Counted from the stretch's first letter, positions 9,401 to 18,094 are shown. The stretch is DNA of 64,000 bases from Streptomyces sp. CG1 (GCF_041080625.1 NZ_CP163518.1:7867501-7931500), one strand, 5' to 3'. The notes: generated by a model not told the origin, from the letters alone. Made by a program: numbers and translations.

Positions 9401-9901
9401 GTGAGCGTGATTTTCGAGTACTTCTGGGCTGCCGACCGGGACGCGGCGGTGGAGTGGGCGATCGGGCCGGACGGGGACTGGCTCGGCGAGCGGCCACGCG
9501 ACGAGACGGGTGTGGACCGGATCGACGTGAAGCGGATCGATGCGGACGTGGTGCTGGGCCAGTTGATCGCGTTCGCCGAGGGCGGTCCGGCCGGCAGCGG
9601 CACCGCACCGCGGCTGGTGTGGCCCGACCTGGACAAGGTGCCGTATCCCCATGAGACCTATCCCCTGGCCGGGACCGCCTGGGACAGCGGGCTGATCCTT
9701 GAGCACATACCGGAGGGCTGGCGGGACACGCTCGCCGGGGTCGTGGCGGACGCCGTGCCGATGCTCGCGCTCCAGTGGTGCGACATCGCGGAGATGAGCT
9801 GGGACTACGAGGAAGCGGCGGAATGCGTGCGCATGTTCGTCGGCCTGGCGCAGCGGGCCAGGGCGGCCGGGGCGCAGCTGTACTGCCGCTTCTGCGCCTG
9901 A
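9401..9901 (+). CDS. Conserved hypothetical protein (166 aa), DUF1877-like at most
   Basis: An acidic, tryptophan-rich cytoplasmic protein starting VSVIFEYFWAADRDAAVEWA. There is no signal peptide or membrane segment. The N-terminal half holds a RIDVKRIDADVVLGQL stretch and the C-terminus has QYC/CRFC-type cysteines. I do not recognise the family with confidence. Start choice is uncertain: GTG 9401 gives 166 residues, ATG 9368 adds 11. Neither has a clear ribosome site. It begins within 30 nt of the monooxygenase stop and ends 19 nt from the convergent paaX-like gene. A link to aromatic catabolism is not evident from the sequence. Confidence 0.6.
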   Translation: MSVIFEYFWAADRDAAVEWAIGPDGDWLGERPRDETGVDRIDVKRIDADVVLGQLIAFAEGGPAGSGTAPRLVWPDLDKVPYPHETYPLAGTAWDSGLILEHIPEGWRDTLAGVVADAVPMLALQWCDIAEMSWDYEEAAECVRMFVGLAQRARAAGAQLYCRFCA

Positions 9902-9920
9902 CCCGCCTCGGAGCCTGTGT

Positions 9921-10733
9921 TCACAGCCCCACGAACTCGGCCCCCGCGTCCCGCAGCCGCTCGTGCAGCCTCTGGAACACCTCCGCCGAGCGCACGCCCG
10001 GCCAGCCCGCCGGCAGCAGTTCGGTGGGCAGGCCGGGGTCGGTGTAGGGCAGATGCCGCCAGGTGTCGAGGGCGAGGAGGTAGTCGCGGTAGGCCTCCTC
10101 GGGCGGGGTGGCCGTACGGCGCTCCCAGGCGCGCAGCACCGGGGCGTGCGCGTCCAGGAAGCGCTCGTGCTCCTTGGCGATCGCGGCCAGGTCCCACCAG
10201 CGGGCGACCGCCTCGGCCGTCGGTGCGAAGCCCAGGTGCTCGCCGCGGAAGAAGTCGACGTACGGGTCCAGGCGCAGCCGGCGCAGGGTGTGCTGTGTCT
10301 CCTCGTAGAGGCGGGCCGGGGCGATCCACACCCCGGGGGCCGCCGTGCCGAAGCCCAGGCCCGCCAGCCGGGAGCGCAGCACATGCCGCTTCTGCCGCTC
10401 CGACTCGGGCACGGAGAACACCGCGAGCACCCAGCCCGCGTCCGCCACGGGCGCGGTCGCGTAGATCCGCCGGTCCCCGTCCTCCAGCAACTGGCGTGCT
10501 TCCGGGGAGAGTTCATAGCCGGCCGCACCCTGCTCCGTACGGGCCGGCTGCAGCAGGCCGCGCCGTTTGAGCCGGGACACCGAGGAACGGACGGAGGGCG
10601 CGTCCACGCCGACCGCGGCCAGCAGCCGGATCAGCTCGGCGACGGGCATGGGGCCGGGCATGTAGCGGCCGTACGCGCCGTAGAGCGTGACGATGAGGGA
10701 CCTGGGGGCGTGCTGCTCGGACACGTTGATCAT
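9921..10733 (-). CDS. PaaX-family transcriptional regulator
   Basis: The 270 residues show the PaaX layout: an N-terminal winged helix (residues about 10-75, RSLIVTLYGAYGR then VRSSVSRLKRRGLL recognition helix), a central domain and a C-terminal PaaX-C domain (EEAYRDYLLALDTWRHLPY). PaaX-type repressors bind aryl-CoA thioesters, which release them from DNA. It is the second gene of a leftward operon, 15 nt after the aryl-CoA ligase, so the ligase product is its likely inducer. Its likely operators are the twin sites at 6191 and 12451. Confidence 0.9.
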   Translation of the reverse strand: MINVSEQHAPRSLIVTLYGAYGRYMPGPMPVAELIRLLAAVGVDAPSVRSSVSRLKRRGLLQPARTEQGAAGYELSPEARQLLEDGDRRIYATAPVADAGWVLAVFSVPESERQKRHVLRSRLAGLGFGTAAPGVWIAPARLYEETQHTLRRLRLDPYVDFFRGEHLGFAPTAEAVARWWDLAAIAKEHERFLDAHAPVLRAWERRTATPPEEAYRDYLLALDTWRHLPYTDPGLPTELLPAGWPGVRSAEVFQRLHERLRDAGAEFVGL

Positions 10734-10748
10734 TTTAGGTCGTCGGCG

Positions 10749-12341
10749 TCACTGCCGGTCACCTTCGTCGCGCAGCCGGAACCGCTGCAGTTTGCCGGTG
10801 GCCGTACGGGGCAGGGCGTCCAGGAAGACGAACTCGCGCGGGCATTTGTAGGGCGCCAGCTCCGCCTTGAGGAAGGCCCGCAGCGGCTCGGGGTCGTGCG
10901 GGACCCCCTCGCGCAGCACCGTGTAGGCCACGACCACCTGTCCGCGTGCCTCGTCGGGGCGGCCCACGACCGCCGCCTCCACCACGTCCGGGTGACGCAG
11001 CAGCGCGTCCTCCACCTCCGGTCCGGCGATGTTGTACCCGGCAGAGATGATCATGTCGTCGGCACGGGCCACATAACGGAAGTAGCCGTCGGGCTCGCGG
11101 ACATAGGTGTCGCCGGTGATGTTCCAGCCGCGGCGCACATAGACGCGCTGGCGCGGATCGGCGAGATAGCGGCAGCCGACCGGGCCGCGCACGGCGAGCA
11201 GCCCGGGCTCCCCGTCGGGCACCGGTGCGCCGTGCTCGTCCTGCACCCGCGCCTGCCAGCCCGGCACCGCCACGCCCGTGGTGCCCGGTCTGATCGCGTC
11301 GTCGGCGGCGGAGACGAAGATGTGCAGCAGCTCGGTGGCGCCGATGCCGTTGATGACGCGCACGCCGGTGCGCTCGTGCCAGGCCCGCCAGGTGGCCGCG
11401 GGCAGGTTCTCGCCGGCCGACACACAGCGCCGCAGCGACGAGACGTCGTGGCCGTCCAGCCCCTCCAGCATGGCGCGGTAGGCGGTAGGGGCGGTGAACA
11501 GGACCGAGACACGGTGCTCGGCGATCGCGGGCAGCAACTGGCGGGCGCCCGCCTGCTCCAGGAGCAGGGAGCTGGCGCCGGCCCGCATCGGGAAGATCAC
11601 CAGCCCGCCCAGGCCGAACGTGAAGCCCAGCGGGGGACTGCCCGCGAACACGTCGTCCGCCCGCGGGCGCAGCACATGCCGCGAGAAGGTGTCGGCTATG
11701 GCCAGCACATCCCGGTGGAAGTGCATGCACCCTTTCGGGCGACCCGTCGTCCCCGAGGTGAACGCGATCAGGGCAACGTCGTCGGCCGCGGTGTCGACCG
11801 CCGGGTACGGAGTGCCGGGCCCGGGGCGGCCGAGGAGGTCGTCCGGGCCGTCCCCGCCGTACGTCGTGATCCGCAGCCCGGGGATGTCGGCCTTCGCCAG
11901 GTCGTCCACCGCCCGGATGTCGCACAGCGCGTGCCGCACCAGCGCGATCTCGCACAGCGTGGCCAGCTCGTGCGGGCGCTGCTGGGCCAGCACGGTGACC
12001 GCGACCGCGCCCGCCTTCAGCACGGCGAGCCAGCAGGCCGCGAGCCAGGGCGTGGTCGGGCCGCGCAGCAGCACCCGGTTGCCGGGGACCACGCCCAGGT
12101 CGCCGGTGAGGACGTGCGCGATCCGGTCGACCTGAGCGTGCAGCTCGCCGTACGTCCAGGTGGTGCCGTCCGGGGTGTGGAAGACCGGGCGGGCCGGGTC
12201 CGTGTGGTCCAGCAGCTCGGCGGCGCAGTTCAGCCGGTCGGGGTAGTGCAGCTCCGGCAGGTCGAACCGCAGCTCGGGCCACTCGTCCGGCGGCGGCAGA
12301 TGGTCGCGCGCGAAGGTGTCGACGTGGGCCGAGCGATGCAT
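10749..12341 (-). CDS. Aryl-CoA ligase (benzoate-/2-aminobenzoate-CoA ligase family)
   Basis: A 530-residue ANL-superfamily adenylate-forming enzyme. The P-loop is FTSGTTGRPKG, followed by the GIGATE-type A5 motif (INGIGATELLH), GDTY and RADDMIISAGYNI (A7/A8), and the C-terminal acyl-adenylate Lys in TATGKLQRFRLR. It resembles the benzoate-CoA ligase group more than fatty acyl ligases (FAGSPPLGFTFGLGG). ATG 12341 gives MHRSAHVDTFARD; extension upstream has no homology. It activates the aromatic acid that the 7104-9371 enzyme then oxidises. It forms an operon with the PaaX-type gene and is divergent from the acyl-CoA dehydrogenase, with a 222-nt shared control region. Confidence 0.88.
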   Translation of the reverse strand: MHRSAHVDTFARDHLPPPDEWPELRFDLPELHYPDRLNCAAELLDHTDPARPVFHTPDGTTWTYGELHAQVDRIAHVLTGDLGVVPGNRVLLRGPTTPWLAACWLAVLKAGAVAVTVLAQQRPHELATLCEIALVRHALCDIRAVDDLAKADIPGLRITTYGGDGPDDLLGRPGPGTPYPAVDTAADDVALIAFTSGTTGRPKGCMHFHRDVLAIADTFSRHVLRPRADDVFAGSPPLGFTFGLGGLVIFPMRAGASSLLLEQAGARQLLPAIAEHRVSVLFTAPTAYRAMLEGLDGHDVSSLRRCVSAGENLPAATWRAWHERTGVRVINGIGATELLHIFVSAADDAIRPGTTGVAVPGWQARVQDEHGAPVPDGEPGLLAVRGPVGCRYLADPRQRVYVRRGWNITGDTYVREPDGYFRYVARADDMIISAGYNIAGPEVEDALLRHPDVVEAAVVGRPDEARGQVVVAYTVLREGVPHDPEPLRAFLKAELAPYKCPREFVFLDALPRTATGKLQRFRLRDEGDRQ

Positions 12342-12450
12342 GGCGGTTCGCCCCCTTGCCGTGACAAACGTCGAGACGGGCGTCGTGGTGGGCACCGGCG
12401 TCCGCGGGCACCGGCGTTGGGTGGGCTCGCGGATCGAGCGTATCGCCTTG

Positions 12451-12480
12451 GTGACGGCAGTCAACCTTTCGCGATAACGT
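12451..12480 (+). promoter_or_regulatory. Promoter/operator of the acyl-CoA dehydrogenase-RidA operon
   Basis: GTGACG (12451-12456), 18 bp and -10 TAACGT (12475-12480), 84 nt before the GTG start. The 13-mer GTGACGGCAGTCA and the distance to ATAAC match the 6191 site exactly except for one base. The sequence between the matched blocks differs, so this is shared regulation and not simple duplication of a long segment. The same region may also control the divergent ligase. Confidence 0.6.
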
Positions 12481-12563
12481 CGAAGGGTGATGGGGGCATG
12501 CCCTGGGCCCCCGGACGGCGACGGGAAGGGCCGTGGTGGCCCGTCCCGGAGGGAGGACCGGCA

Positions 12564-13694
12564 GTGCCCGCATTCTCGCTCGAACCGGAGCAAAACGCCT
12601 GGTGTGCCGAGCTGCGCACACTGGCCGCCGAACGGCTGCGGCCGCTCGCCGACAAGGGCGAACCGGGACACGTCAACCGGCCGCTCCTCGCCGAACTCGG
12701 CCGACTCGGCCTCCTGGAGCGGCTGTTCACCTCCGGTGCGCTCGACCTGTGCCTGATGCGCGAGTCCCTCGCCCAGGCCTGCACCGAGGCCGAGACGGCC
12801 CTCGCCCTGCAGGGCCTGGGCGCCCATCCGGTGCACGCCCACGGCAGCCCCGCCCAGCGCGAGCGCTGGCTGCCCGCCGTCGCCGAGGGCAGCGCGGTCG
12901 CCGCCTTCGCACTGAGCGAGCAGGGCGCCGGTTCGGACGCGGCCGCGCTGGCCCTGGCGGCGGAGGCGGACGGTGACGGCTGGCGGCTGACCGGCGAGAA
13001 GTGCTGGATCTCCAACGCCCCCGAAGCCGACTTCTACACCGTCTTCGCCCGTACCATCCCCGGCGCGGGCGCCCGCGGCGTGACCGCCTTCCTCGTCCCG
13101 GCCGACCGGCCCGGGCTCACCGGCAGCGCACTGGACATGCTCTCGCCGCACCCCATCGGCGCCCTGGACTTCGACGCCGTACCGGTCACCACCGCAGACG
13201 TTCTCGGCGCGACCGGCCGCGGCTTCGCCGTCGCCATGGGCACCCTGAACCTGTTCCGGCCCAGCGTCGGCGCCTTCGCGGTCGGCATGGCCCAGGCCGC
13301 GCTGGAGGCCACCCTCGACCACACCGGCCGCCGCGAGGCCTTCGGCGGCCCGCTGCGGAACCTGCAGACCGTCTCCCACCAGGTCGCCGAGATGGCACTC
13401 CGCACGGAGGCCGCCCGGCTGATGGTGTACGCGGCGGCGACGGCGTACGACGCGGGCGCCGCCGATGTGCCGGGGCGCGCGGCGATGGCCAAGCTGCTCG
13501 CCACCGAGACCGCGCAGTACGTCGTCGACACCGCGGTCCAGCTGCACGGCGCCCGCGCCCTGCGCCAGGGCCACCTCCTCGAACACCTCTACCGCGAGGT
13601 GCGGGCCCCGCGCATCTACGAGGGCGCGAGCGAGGTCCAACGGGGCATCATCGCCAAGGAGTTGTACGCGAAGACCGAGGAGGGGTCCCGGTGA
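12564..13694 (+). CDS. Acyl-CoA dehydrogenase family protein
   Basis: 376 residues with the ACAD fold: FALSEQGAGSD (substrate/FAD-binding signature), WISNAPEADFY, QTVSHQVAEMALR, VDTAVQLHGA and the catalytic glutamate region PRIYEGASEVQRG near the C-terminus, so it should be an active dehydrogenase. GTG 12564 is chosen because GGGAGG (12551-12556) precedes it. Upstream sequence in the same frame is open for kilobases but antisense to the ligase and meaningless. It overlaps RidA by 4 nt (GTGA). It probably oxidises an alicyclic CoA ester formed from the aromatic substrate. Confidence 0.85.
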   Translation: MPAFSLEPEQNAWCAELRTLAAERLRPLADKGEPGHVNRPLLAELGRLGLLERLFTSGALDLCLMRESLAQACTEAETALALQGLGAHPVHAHGSPAQRERWLPAVAEGSAVAAFALSEQGAGSDAAALALAAEADGDGWRLTGEKCWISNAPEADFYTVFARTIPGAGARGVTAFLVPADRPGLTGSALDMLSPHPIGALDFDAVPVTTADVLGATGRGFAVAMGTLNLFRPSVGAFAVGMAQAALEATLDHTGRREAFGGPLRNLQTVSHQVAEMALRTEAARLMVYAAATAYDAGAADVPGRAAMAKLLATETAQYVVDTAVQLHGARALRQGHLLEHLYREVRAPRIYEGASEVQRGIIAKELYAKTEEGSR

Positions 13695-14089
13695 CGACCG
13701 AGCGTGTCAACCCGCCCGAGCTGTCCCCGCCCACGGGCTTCTCGCACGCCGTCGTCGCCTCCGGCTCCCGCGTGGTGTTCCTCGCCGGGCAGACCGCCCT
13801 CGACGCCGACGGCAAGGTCGTCGGCGCCACGCTCCCCGAGCAGTTCGAGCGGGCCCTCGGCAACCTCCTCGCGGCCCTGCGCGCGGCCGGCGGCACCCCC
13901 GCCGACCTCGCCCGGGTCACGGTCTACGCCACGGACGTCGCCGCGTACCGCGCCCACGCCGGACAACTCGGCCGCATGTGGCGGGAGTCGGCGGGCCGGG
14001 ACTATCCGGCGATGGCGGTCGTGGAGGTCGTACGGCTGTGGGACCAGCAGGCGCTGGTGGAGCTGGACGGGTTCGCGGTACTGCCGTAG
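13691..14089 (+). CDS. RidA family enamine/imine deaminase
   Basis: A 132-residue YjgF/YER057c/UK114 (RidA) protein: FSHAVVASGSRVVFLAGQTALD, FERALGNLLAALRAAG, VTVYATD, and the C-terminal DYPAMAVVEVVRLWDQQALVELD. Members hydrolyse reactive 2-aminoacrylate or other enamines/imines to ketones and ammonia. The usual substrate-anchoring Arg position reads VEVVRLW. It is translationally coupled to the acyl-CoA dehydrogenase (GTGA). In this island it fits deamination of an amino-cyclohexenone CoA intermediate, which would point to anthranilate as the growth substrate. This is inference. Confidence 0.85.
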   Translation: MTTERVNPPELSPPTGFSHAVVASGSRVVFLAGQTALDADGKVVGATLPEQFERALGNLLAALRAAGGTPADLARVTVYATDVAAYRAHAGQLGRMWRESAGRDYPAMAVVEVVRLWDQQALVELDGFAVLP

Positions 14090-14124
14090 GCCGCGCGGGC
14101 CCGCCGTGCTGCCGCGGGCGCCGT

Positions 14125-14319
14125 TCAGGCCGCCGTCGCGAGCCGGTCCGCCGGGACCCGGCACGGCGGGACCACGCTGCCGTCCGGGTGCAGTTCGCCG
14201 CTGTCGTCGAAGACGATCGAGCCGTCGCACAGCAGGGTCCAGCCCTGCTCGGGATGGGCGGCCACCGGGTGCCGCAGGGCGGGGCCGGACACGGGGCACG
14301 GGGACTGATCGGAGCACAT
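14125..14319 (-). CDS. DUF5999 family small protein
   Basis: A 64-residue protein MCSDQSPCPVSGPALRHPVA with HPEQGWTLLCDGSIVFDDSGELHPDG, the signature of the actinobacterial DUF5999 group. Two early cysteines (C2, C8) and a later CDG and PPC suggest metal binding, but no function is known. ATG 14319 is preceded on its strand by GGAGGT. A longer in-frame version lacks homology. Confidence 0.75.
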   Translation of the reverse strand: MCSDQSPCPVSGPALRHPVAAHPEQGWTLLCDGSIVFDDSGELHPDGSVVPPCRVPADRLATAA

Positions 14320-14482
14320 GGCGCACCTCCACAGCGGGATGTGAGGGGCCGGCGGATGCGGCCGCCGCCCGTCATACACAGACCATGCTCTCGCCGTGAA
14401 CGCCCCGGAACCGCGCGTCGTGAAGCGTGACAACACCCGGACAACTCCCGGACGCCTTCATGACGCGCCACCGAAGGAGTGA

Positions 14483-14980
<498 letters not shown>

Positions 14981-15033
14981 GGGGCGGGCGGGCCGGCACC
15001 GAGCGGCCGCCGCCGCTCGGTGTGCGTACGGCG

Positions 15034-15237
15034 TCAGGAGCGCTGCCAGCTGTGCGGCGGGTGGAAGGTGTGCGGACGCCACGAGGGGGCGCCGGGGGCG
15101 GCCGGTTCGGCGCCGGCGCCCGCGAGCGCGCCACGGCTGAGCAGCAGCACCGCGACGGCGGCCAGCTCCTCCTCGGTGGCCTCGCCCTTCTCGACACGGA
15201 TGGGGGGAGGGAAGGGGGCAGTGGGGGACACGGACAT
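15034..15237 (-). CDS. Acyl-CoA carboxylase epsilon subunit
   Basis: A 67-residue protein (MSVSPTAPFPPPIRVEKGEA, TEEELAAVAVLLLSRG, C-terminal WRPHTFHPPHSW). The RVEKG...EELAA core and the terminal W-x-P...SW pattern are those of AccE/PccE epsilon subunits that stabilise and activate actinobacterial acyl-CoA carboxylases. It is 26 nt downstream of the beta subunit and surely co-transcribed. Together they supply malonyl-CoA (or methylmalonyl-CoA). The SARP-type box upstream of the beta gene ties this supply to the cluster. Confidence 0.85.
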   Translation of the reverse strand: MSVSPTAPFPPPIRVEKGEATEEELAAVAVLLLSRGALAGAGAEPAAPGAPSWRPHTFHPPHSWQRS

Positions 15238-15263
15238 GGGGACCTCCGTCACCGAGGGGGCTG

Positions 15264-16808
15264 TCACTGCGGGGGATTGCCGTGCTTCCGGGCCGGGCGC
15301 TCGGCGTGCTTGGACTGCAGCATCGCCAGGGACTTCGCCAGGACCTCGCGGGTCTCGGCCGGATCGATCACGTCGTCGACCAGGCCGCGTTCGGCCGCGT
15401 AGTACGGGTGCATCAGCTCGGACTTGTACTCCTTGACCAGCTCCGCCCGCACGGCCTCGGGATCCTCGGCATCGGCGATCCGCCGGCGGAAGATGACGTT
15501 CGCGGCACCTTCCGCGCCCATCACCGCGATCTCGTTGGTCGGCCAGGCGTAGGTGAGGTCGGCGCCGATCGACCGGGAGTCCATGACGATGTAGGCACCT
15601 CCGTACGCCTTGCGCAGGATCAGCGAGATACGCGGCACGGTCGCGTCGCAGTAGGCGTACAGCAGCTTCGCGCCGTGCCGGATGATCCCGCCGTGCTCCT
15701 GGCCGACGCCGGGCAGGAAGCCGGGTACGTCGAGCAGGGTGACGATCGGCACGCTGAACGCGTCGCACAGCTGCACGAACCGGGCCGCCTTCTCGGACGC
15801 CTCGATGTCCAGCACACCGGCCAGGGTCTGCGGCTGGTTGGCGACGATCCCGACGACATGCCCGTCGAGGCGGGCCAGCGCGCAGATGATGTTCCGCGCC
15901 CAGCGCTGATGGACCTCCAGGTACTCGCCGTCGTCGACGATCTCCTCGATGACCTCGGCCATGTCGTACGGCTGGTTGCCGTCGACGGGCACCAGGTCTG
16001 CGAGGGCCGCGCAGCGCCGGCCGGCCGGGTCGTCGCAGGGCACCGTGGGCGGGTTCTCGCGGTTGTTGCGGGGGAGGAGTGAGAGCAGATAGCGGACCTC
16101 CTCCAGGCAGGTCTCCTCGTCGTCGTACGCGAAGTGGCACACCCCGCTGGTCTCGGCGTGCACGTCGGCGCCGCCCAGGCCGTTCTGTGAGATCTCCTCA
16201 CCGGTGACCGCCTTGACCACGTCCGGGCCGGTGATGAACATCTGGGACGTCTCACGGACCATGAAGACGAAGTCCGTCAGGGCGGGCGAGTACGCGGCGC
16301 CGCCCGCGCACGGGCCGAGCATCACGCTGATCTGCGGGATGACGCCGGACGCCTTGGTGTTGCGCTGGAAGATGCCGCCGTACCCGGCGAGCGCCGAGAC
16401 GCCCTCCTGGATACGGGCGCCCGCGCCGTCGTTCAGGGAGACCAGGGGCGCGCCGGCTGCGATGGCCATGTCCATGATCTTGTGGATCTTGGTGGCGTGG
16501 GCCTCGCCCAGCGCACCGCCGAAGATCCGGAAGTCATGGGCGTACACGAAGACCGTGCGGCCCTCGACCGTGCCCCAGCCGGTGACCACCCCGTCGGTGT
16601 ACGGCCGCTTCGCCTCCAGGCCGAAACCGGTCGCCCGGTGCCGGCGCAGCGGCTCGACCTCGTGGAAGGAGCCCTCGTCGAGGAGCAGCCCGATCCGCTC
16701 GCGCACGGTGAGCTTGCCCTTGGCCTTCTGGGCGGCGGTCGCCTTCTCGCTGGGGCCGGCGAGCACGCTCTCGCGTATGCCGGCCAGTTCCTCGACGCGG
16801 GACCTCAT
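15264..16808 (-). CDS. Acyl-CoA carboxylase carboxyltransferase (beta) subunit
   Basis: 514 residues, typical for AccB/PccB. The acyl-CoA oxyanion motif is SLNDGAGARIQEGVSALAGYG, the second site is GPCAGGAAYSPA, and the biotin-side carboxyltransferase half has DVPGFLPGVGQEHGGIIRHG and LRKAYGGAYIVM. The conserved Asp-type specificity position lies in the C-terminal half, but I cannot decide acetyl versus propionyl preference by eye. The biotinylated alpha subunit must be encoded elsewhere. The leftward promoter carries an 11-bp-spaced SARP repeat (16854-16897), so this copy is a dedicated malonyl-CoA supply for the adjacent FAS/PKS genes. It is taken as the left edge of the BGC with the epsilon subunit. 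Confidence 0.92.
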   Translation of the reverse strand: MRSRVEELAGIRESVLAGPSEKATAAQKAKGKLTVRERIGLLLDEGSFHEVEPLRRHRATGFGLEAKRPYTDGVVTGWGTVEGRTVFVYAHDFRIFGGALGEAHATKIHKIMDMAIAAGAPLVSLNDGAGARIQEGVSALAGYGGIFQRNTKASGVIPQISVMLGPCAGGAAYSPALTDFVFMVRETSQMFITGPDVVKAVTGEEISQNGLGGADVHAETSGVCHFAYDDEETCLEEVRYLLSLLPRNNRENPPTVPCDDPAGRRCAALADLVPVDGNQPYDMAEVIEEIVDDGEYLEVHQRWARNIICALARLDGHVVGIVANQPQTLAGVLDIEASEKAARFVQLCDAFSVPIVTLLDVPGFLPGVGQEHGGIIRHGAKLLYAYCDATVPRISLILRKAYGGAYIVMDSRSIGADLTYAWPTNEIAVMGAEGAANVIFRRRIADAEDPEAVRAELVKEYKSELMHPYYAAERGLVDDVIDPAETREVLAKSLAMLQSKHAERPARKHGNPPQ

Positions 16809-16853
16809 GTCTCCCCCTGCTGACGTGAAGTGACGGAACCCACTTGTCCGTTG

Positions 16854-16897
16854 AGCCTGCCAAGGCGGACTGACCGTGTGCTGACGGGCCGCTTACG
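16854..16897 (-). promoter_or_regulatory. SARP-type box 1 (accB-accE operon)
   Basis: On the minus strand: degenerate CGTAAGC (16897-16891), CGTCAGC (16886-16880) and GGTCAGT (16875-16869), spaced 11 bp; then 9 bp; then -10-like CAGGCT (16859-16854). The expected start is about 16847, giving a leader near 40 nt with AGGGGGAG before ATG 16808. The architecture is identical to the other six boxes. Confidence 0.75.
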
Positions 16898-16947
16898 TGC
16901 CTCGAGGTCCGCCGATTCCCACCGATTTCCATCAACGGGTGCCCATG

Positions 16948-17733
16948 TCAGGCGAGTTGCAGAAGGCGGTCGCCGGTGAGGGCCGGGTCGTGGGAGAGGA
17001 TCGCGCTCTCGACCCGGCGCAGGGCCGGTGAGGGCTCGATGCCGAGTTCGTCGTCGAGGCGGCGGCGCATCCGGCGGAAGACGTCGAGGGCGTCGGCCTG
17101 CCGCCCCGCGCCGTACAGCGCGATCATCAGCTGCTCGCAGAACCGCTCCCGTAACGGGTGGTTGGTGTGCGCCTCGGCCAGCTCCGCCAGCATGGCCGCG
17201 GGCCGGCCGAGCCGCAGCTCGGCGTCGAAGCGCAGCTCCATCGCCCGCATCCGGTGCTCCTCGTAGCGGGCACCCGCCAGCTCGCACAGGGTCCCGCCGG
17301 GAAAACCGCCGAAGACCGGCCCGCGCCACAGCGCCAGCGCGTCCCCGAGCACCCGGGCGGTGCGTCCGGCCTCGTCCGGTGAGGCCGCCTCCGCCTGCCG
17401 TACGGCCCGGACGAACTCGGCGGCGTCCAGCTCCCCTTCGCCCAGGCCGAGCCGGTAGCCCGCCGGATGGATCGTCACCCGGGACACCGGCCGGTCCGGC
17501 TCCAGCGCCCGCAGCCTGCGGCGCAGCCGGCTGATGTGTGCCTGCAGGGCGTTGGCCTGGTTGTCGGGTGCGGCCTCGCCCCACATCTCCTCGGCCAGGC
17601 TCTCCCCGGAGACCGGCCGGCCCTCGCTGATCAGCAGTGTCTGCACCAGAATGCGCTGCAGATCACCGGGCACGTCCGCCGGACCCGTTTCGGTGCGTAT
17701 CTGCAGCGGCCCGAGAACGGAGAACCTCAGCAT
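16948..17733 (-). CDS. SARP-family pathway-specific activator (VlmI-like)
   Basis: A 261-residue SARP: an OmpR-type winged helix (residues about 1-95, FSVLGPLQIRTE, NALQAHISRLRRRLR, IHPAGYRLGL) followed by the bacterial transcriptional activation domain BTAD (LDAAEFVRAVRQAE to DELGIEPSPALRRVE). There is no ATPase domain, so it is a small SARP. ATG 17733 follows AAGGGGG; an upstream GTG-type extension of 7 residues is less likely. Leu194 is encoded by TTA (17152-17154), which makes translation depend on the bldA tRNA. Its own promoter carries a SARP-type box, which suggests autoregulation. Confidence 0.92.
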   Translation of the reverse strand: MLRFSVLGPLQIRTETGPADVPGDLQRILVQTLLISEGRPVSGESLAEEMWGEAAPDNQANALQAHISRLRRRLRALEPDRPVSRVTIHPAGYRLGLGEGELDAAEFVRAVRQAEAASPDEAGRTARVLGDALALWRGPVFGGFPGGTLCELAGARYEEHRMRAMELRFDAELRLGRPAAMLAELAEAHTNHPLRERFCEQLMIALYGAGRQADALDVFRRMRRRLDDELGIEPSPALRRVESAILSHDPALTGDRLLQLA

Positions 17734-17814
17734 CTCTTTCCCCCTTGACGACAATTCCTCGACGGTTTTTCCGAAGTGGTGCCGCGGTGGCGGACACTAT
17801 GCCCGAACGCGCCA

Positions 17815-17933
17815 CGCCCCGGCGGGCCTCGATTTCTGTCACGCGGCCCGCCGGGGCGTTCGCTCCGCCGGGACGGGGGCGGCCGGCGGTTCCGGGGAAA
17901 CCGGTGCTCCACGGCTTTTCCGTGGAGTACCGG
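17815..17933 (-). other. Two strong hairpins in the SARP 5' leader
   Basis: If transcription starts from box 2 (about 17955), the SARP messenger has a leader of about 220 nt. It contains two 14-bp stem-loops. The first is CCGGTGCTCCACGG (17901-17914) with CCGTGGAGTACCGG (17920-17933), a 5-nt loop and one G-T pair. The second is CGCCCCGGCGGGCC (17815-17828) with its perfect complement (17845-17858) and a 16-nt loop. No peptide with a ribosome site was seen between them. They may attenuate or stabilise the SARP transcript. The remainder of the 17734-18094 gap holds box 2 and no gene. Confidence 0.5.
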
Positions 17934-17961
17934 ATGAGGGTGAGTCTTTTCTGCGGGACCA

Positions 17962-18005
17962 CGTTGACAGTGCCTGCTGACGGAATGCTGACACGCTTCT
18001 GACAC
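17962..18005 (-). promoter_or_regulatory. SARP-type box 2 (SARP gene, autoregulatory)
   Basis: Minus strand: TGTCAGA (18005-17999), TGTCAGC (17994-17988), CGTCAGC (17983-17977), each 11 bp apart; 9 bp; -10-like CAACGT (17967-17962). The orientation points to the SARP gene. The oppositely transcribed transferase gene at 18095 has no similar box of its own on the plus strand, so it may share this region or use another promoter. Confidence 0.75.
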
Positions 18006-18094
18006 AGCCAATGAATTCCCGGCGGCCCTTTTCCCGGACAACCTCTCGATGCTGTACTCCCTTCGACGGAAACGCTCCGGAAAGGGGTACGGCA

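Noticed and set aside
16821..16837. TGACGTGAAGTGACGGA repeat close to accB
   Set aside because: Its period is 10, not 11, and no -10 sits at the right distance; box 1 upstream fits far better.
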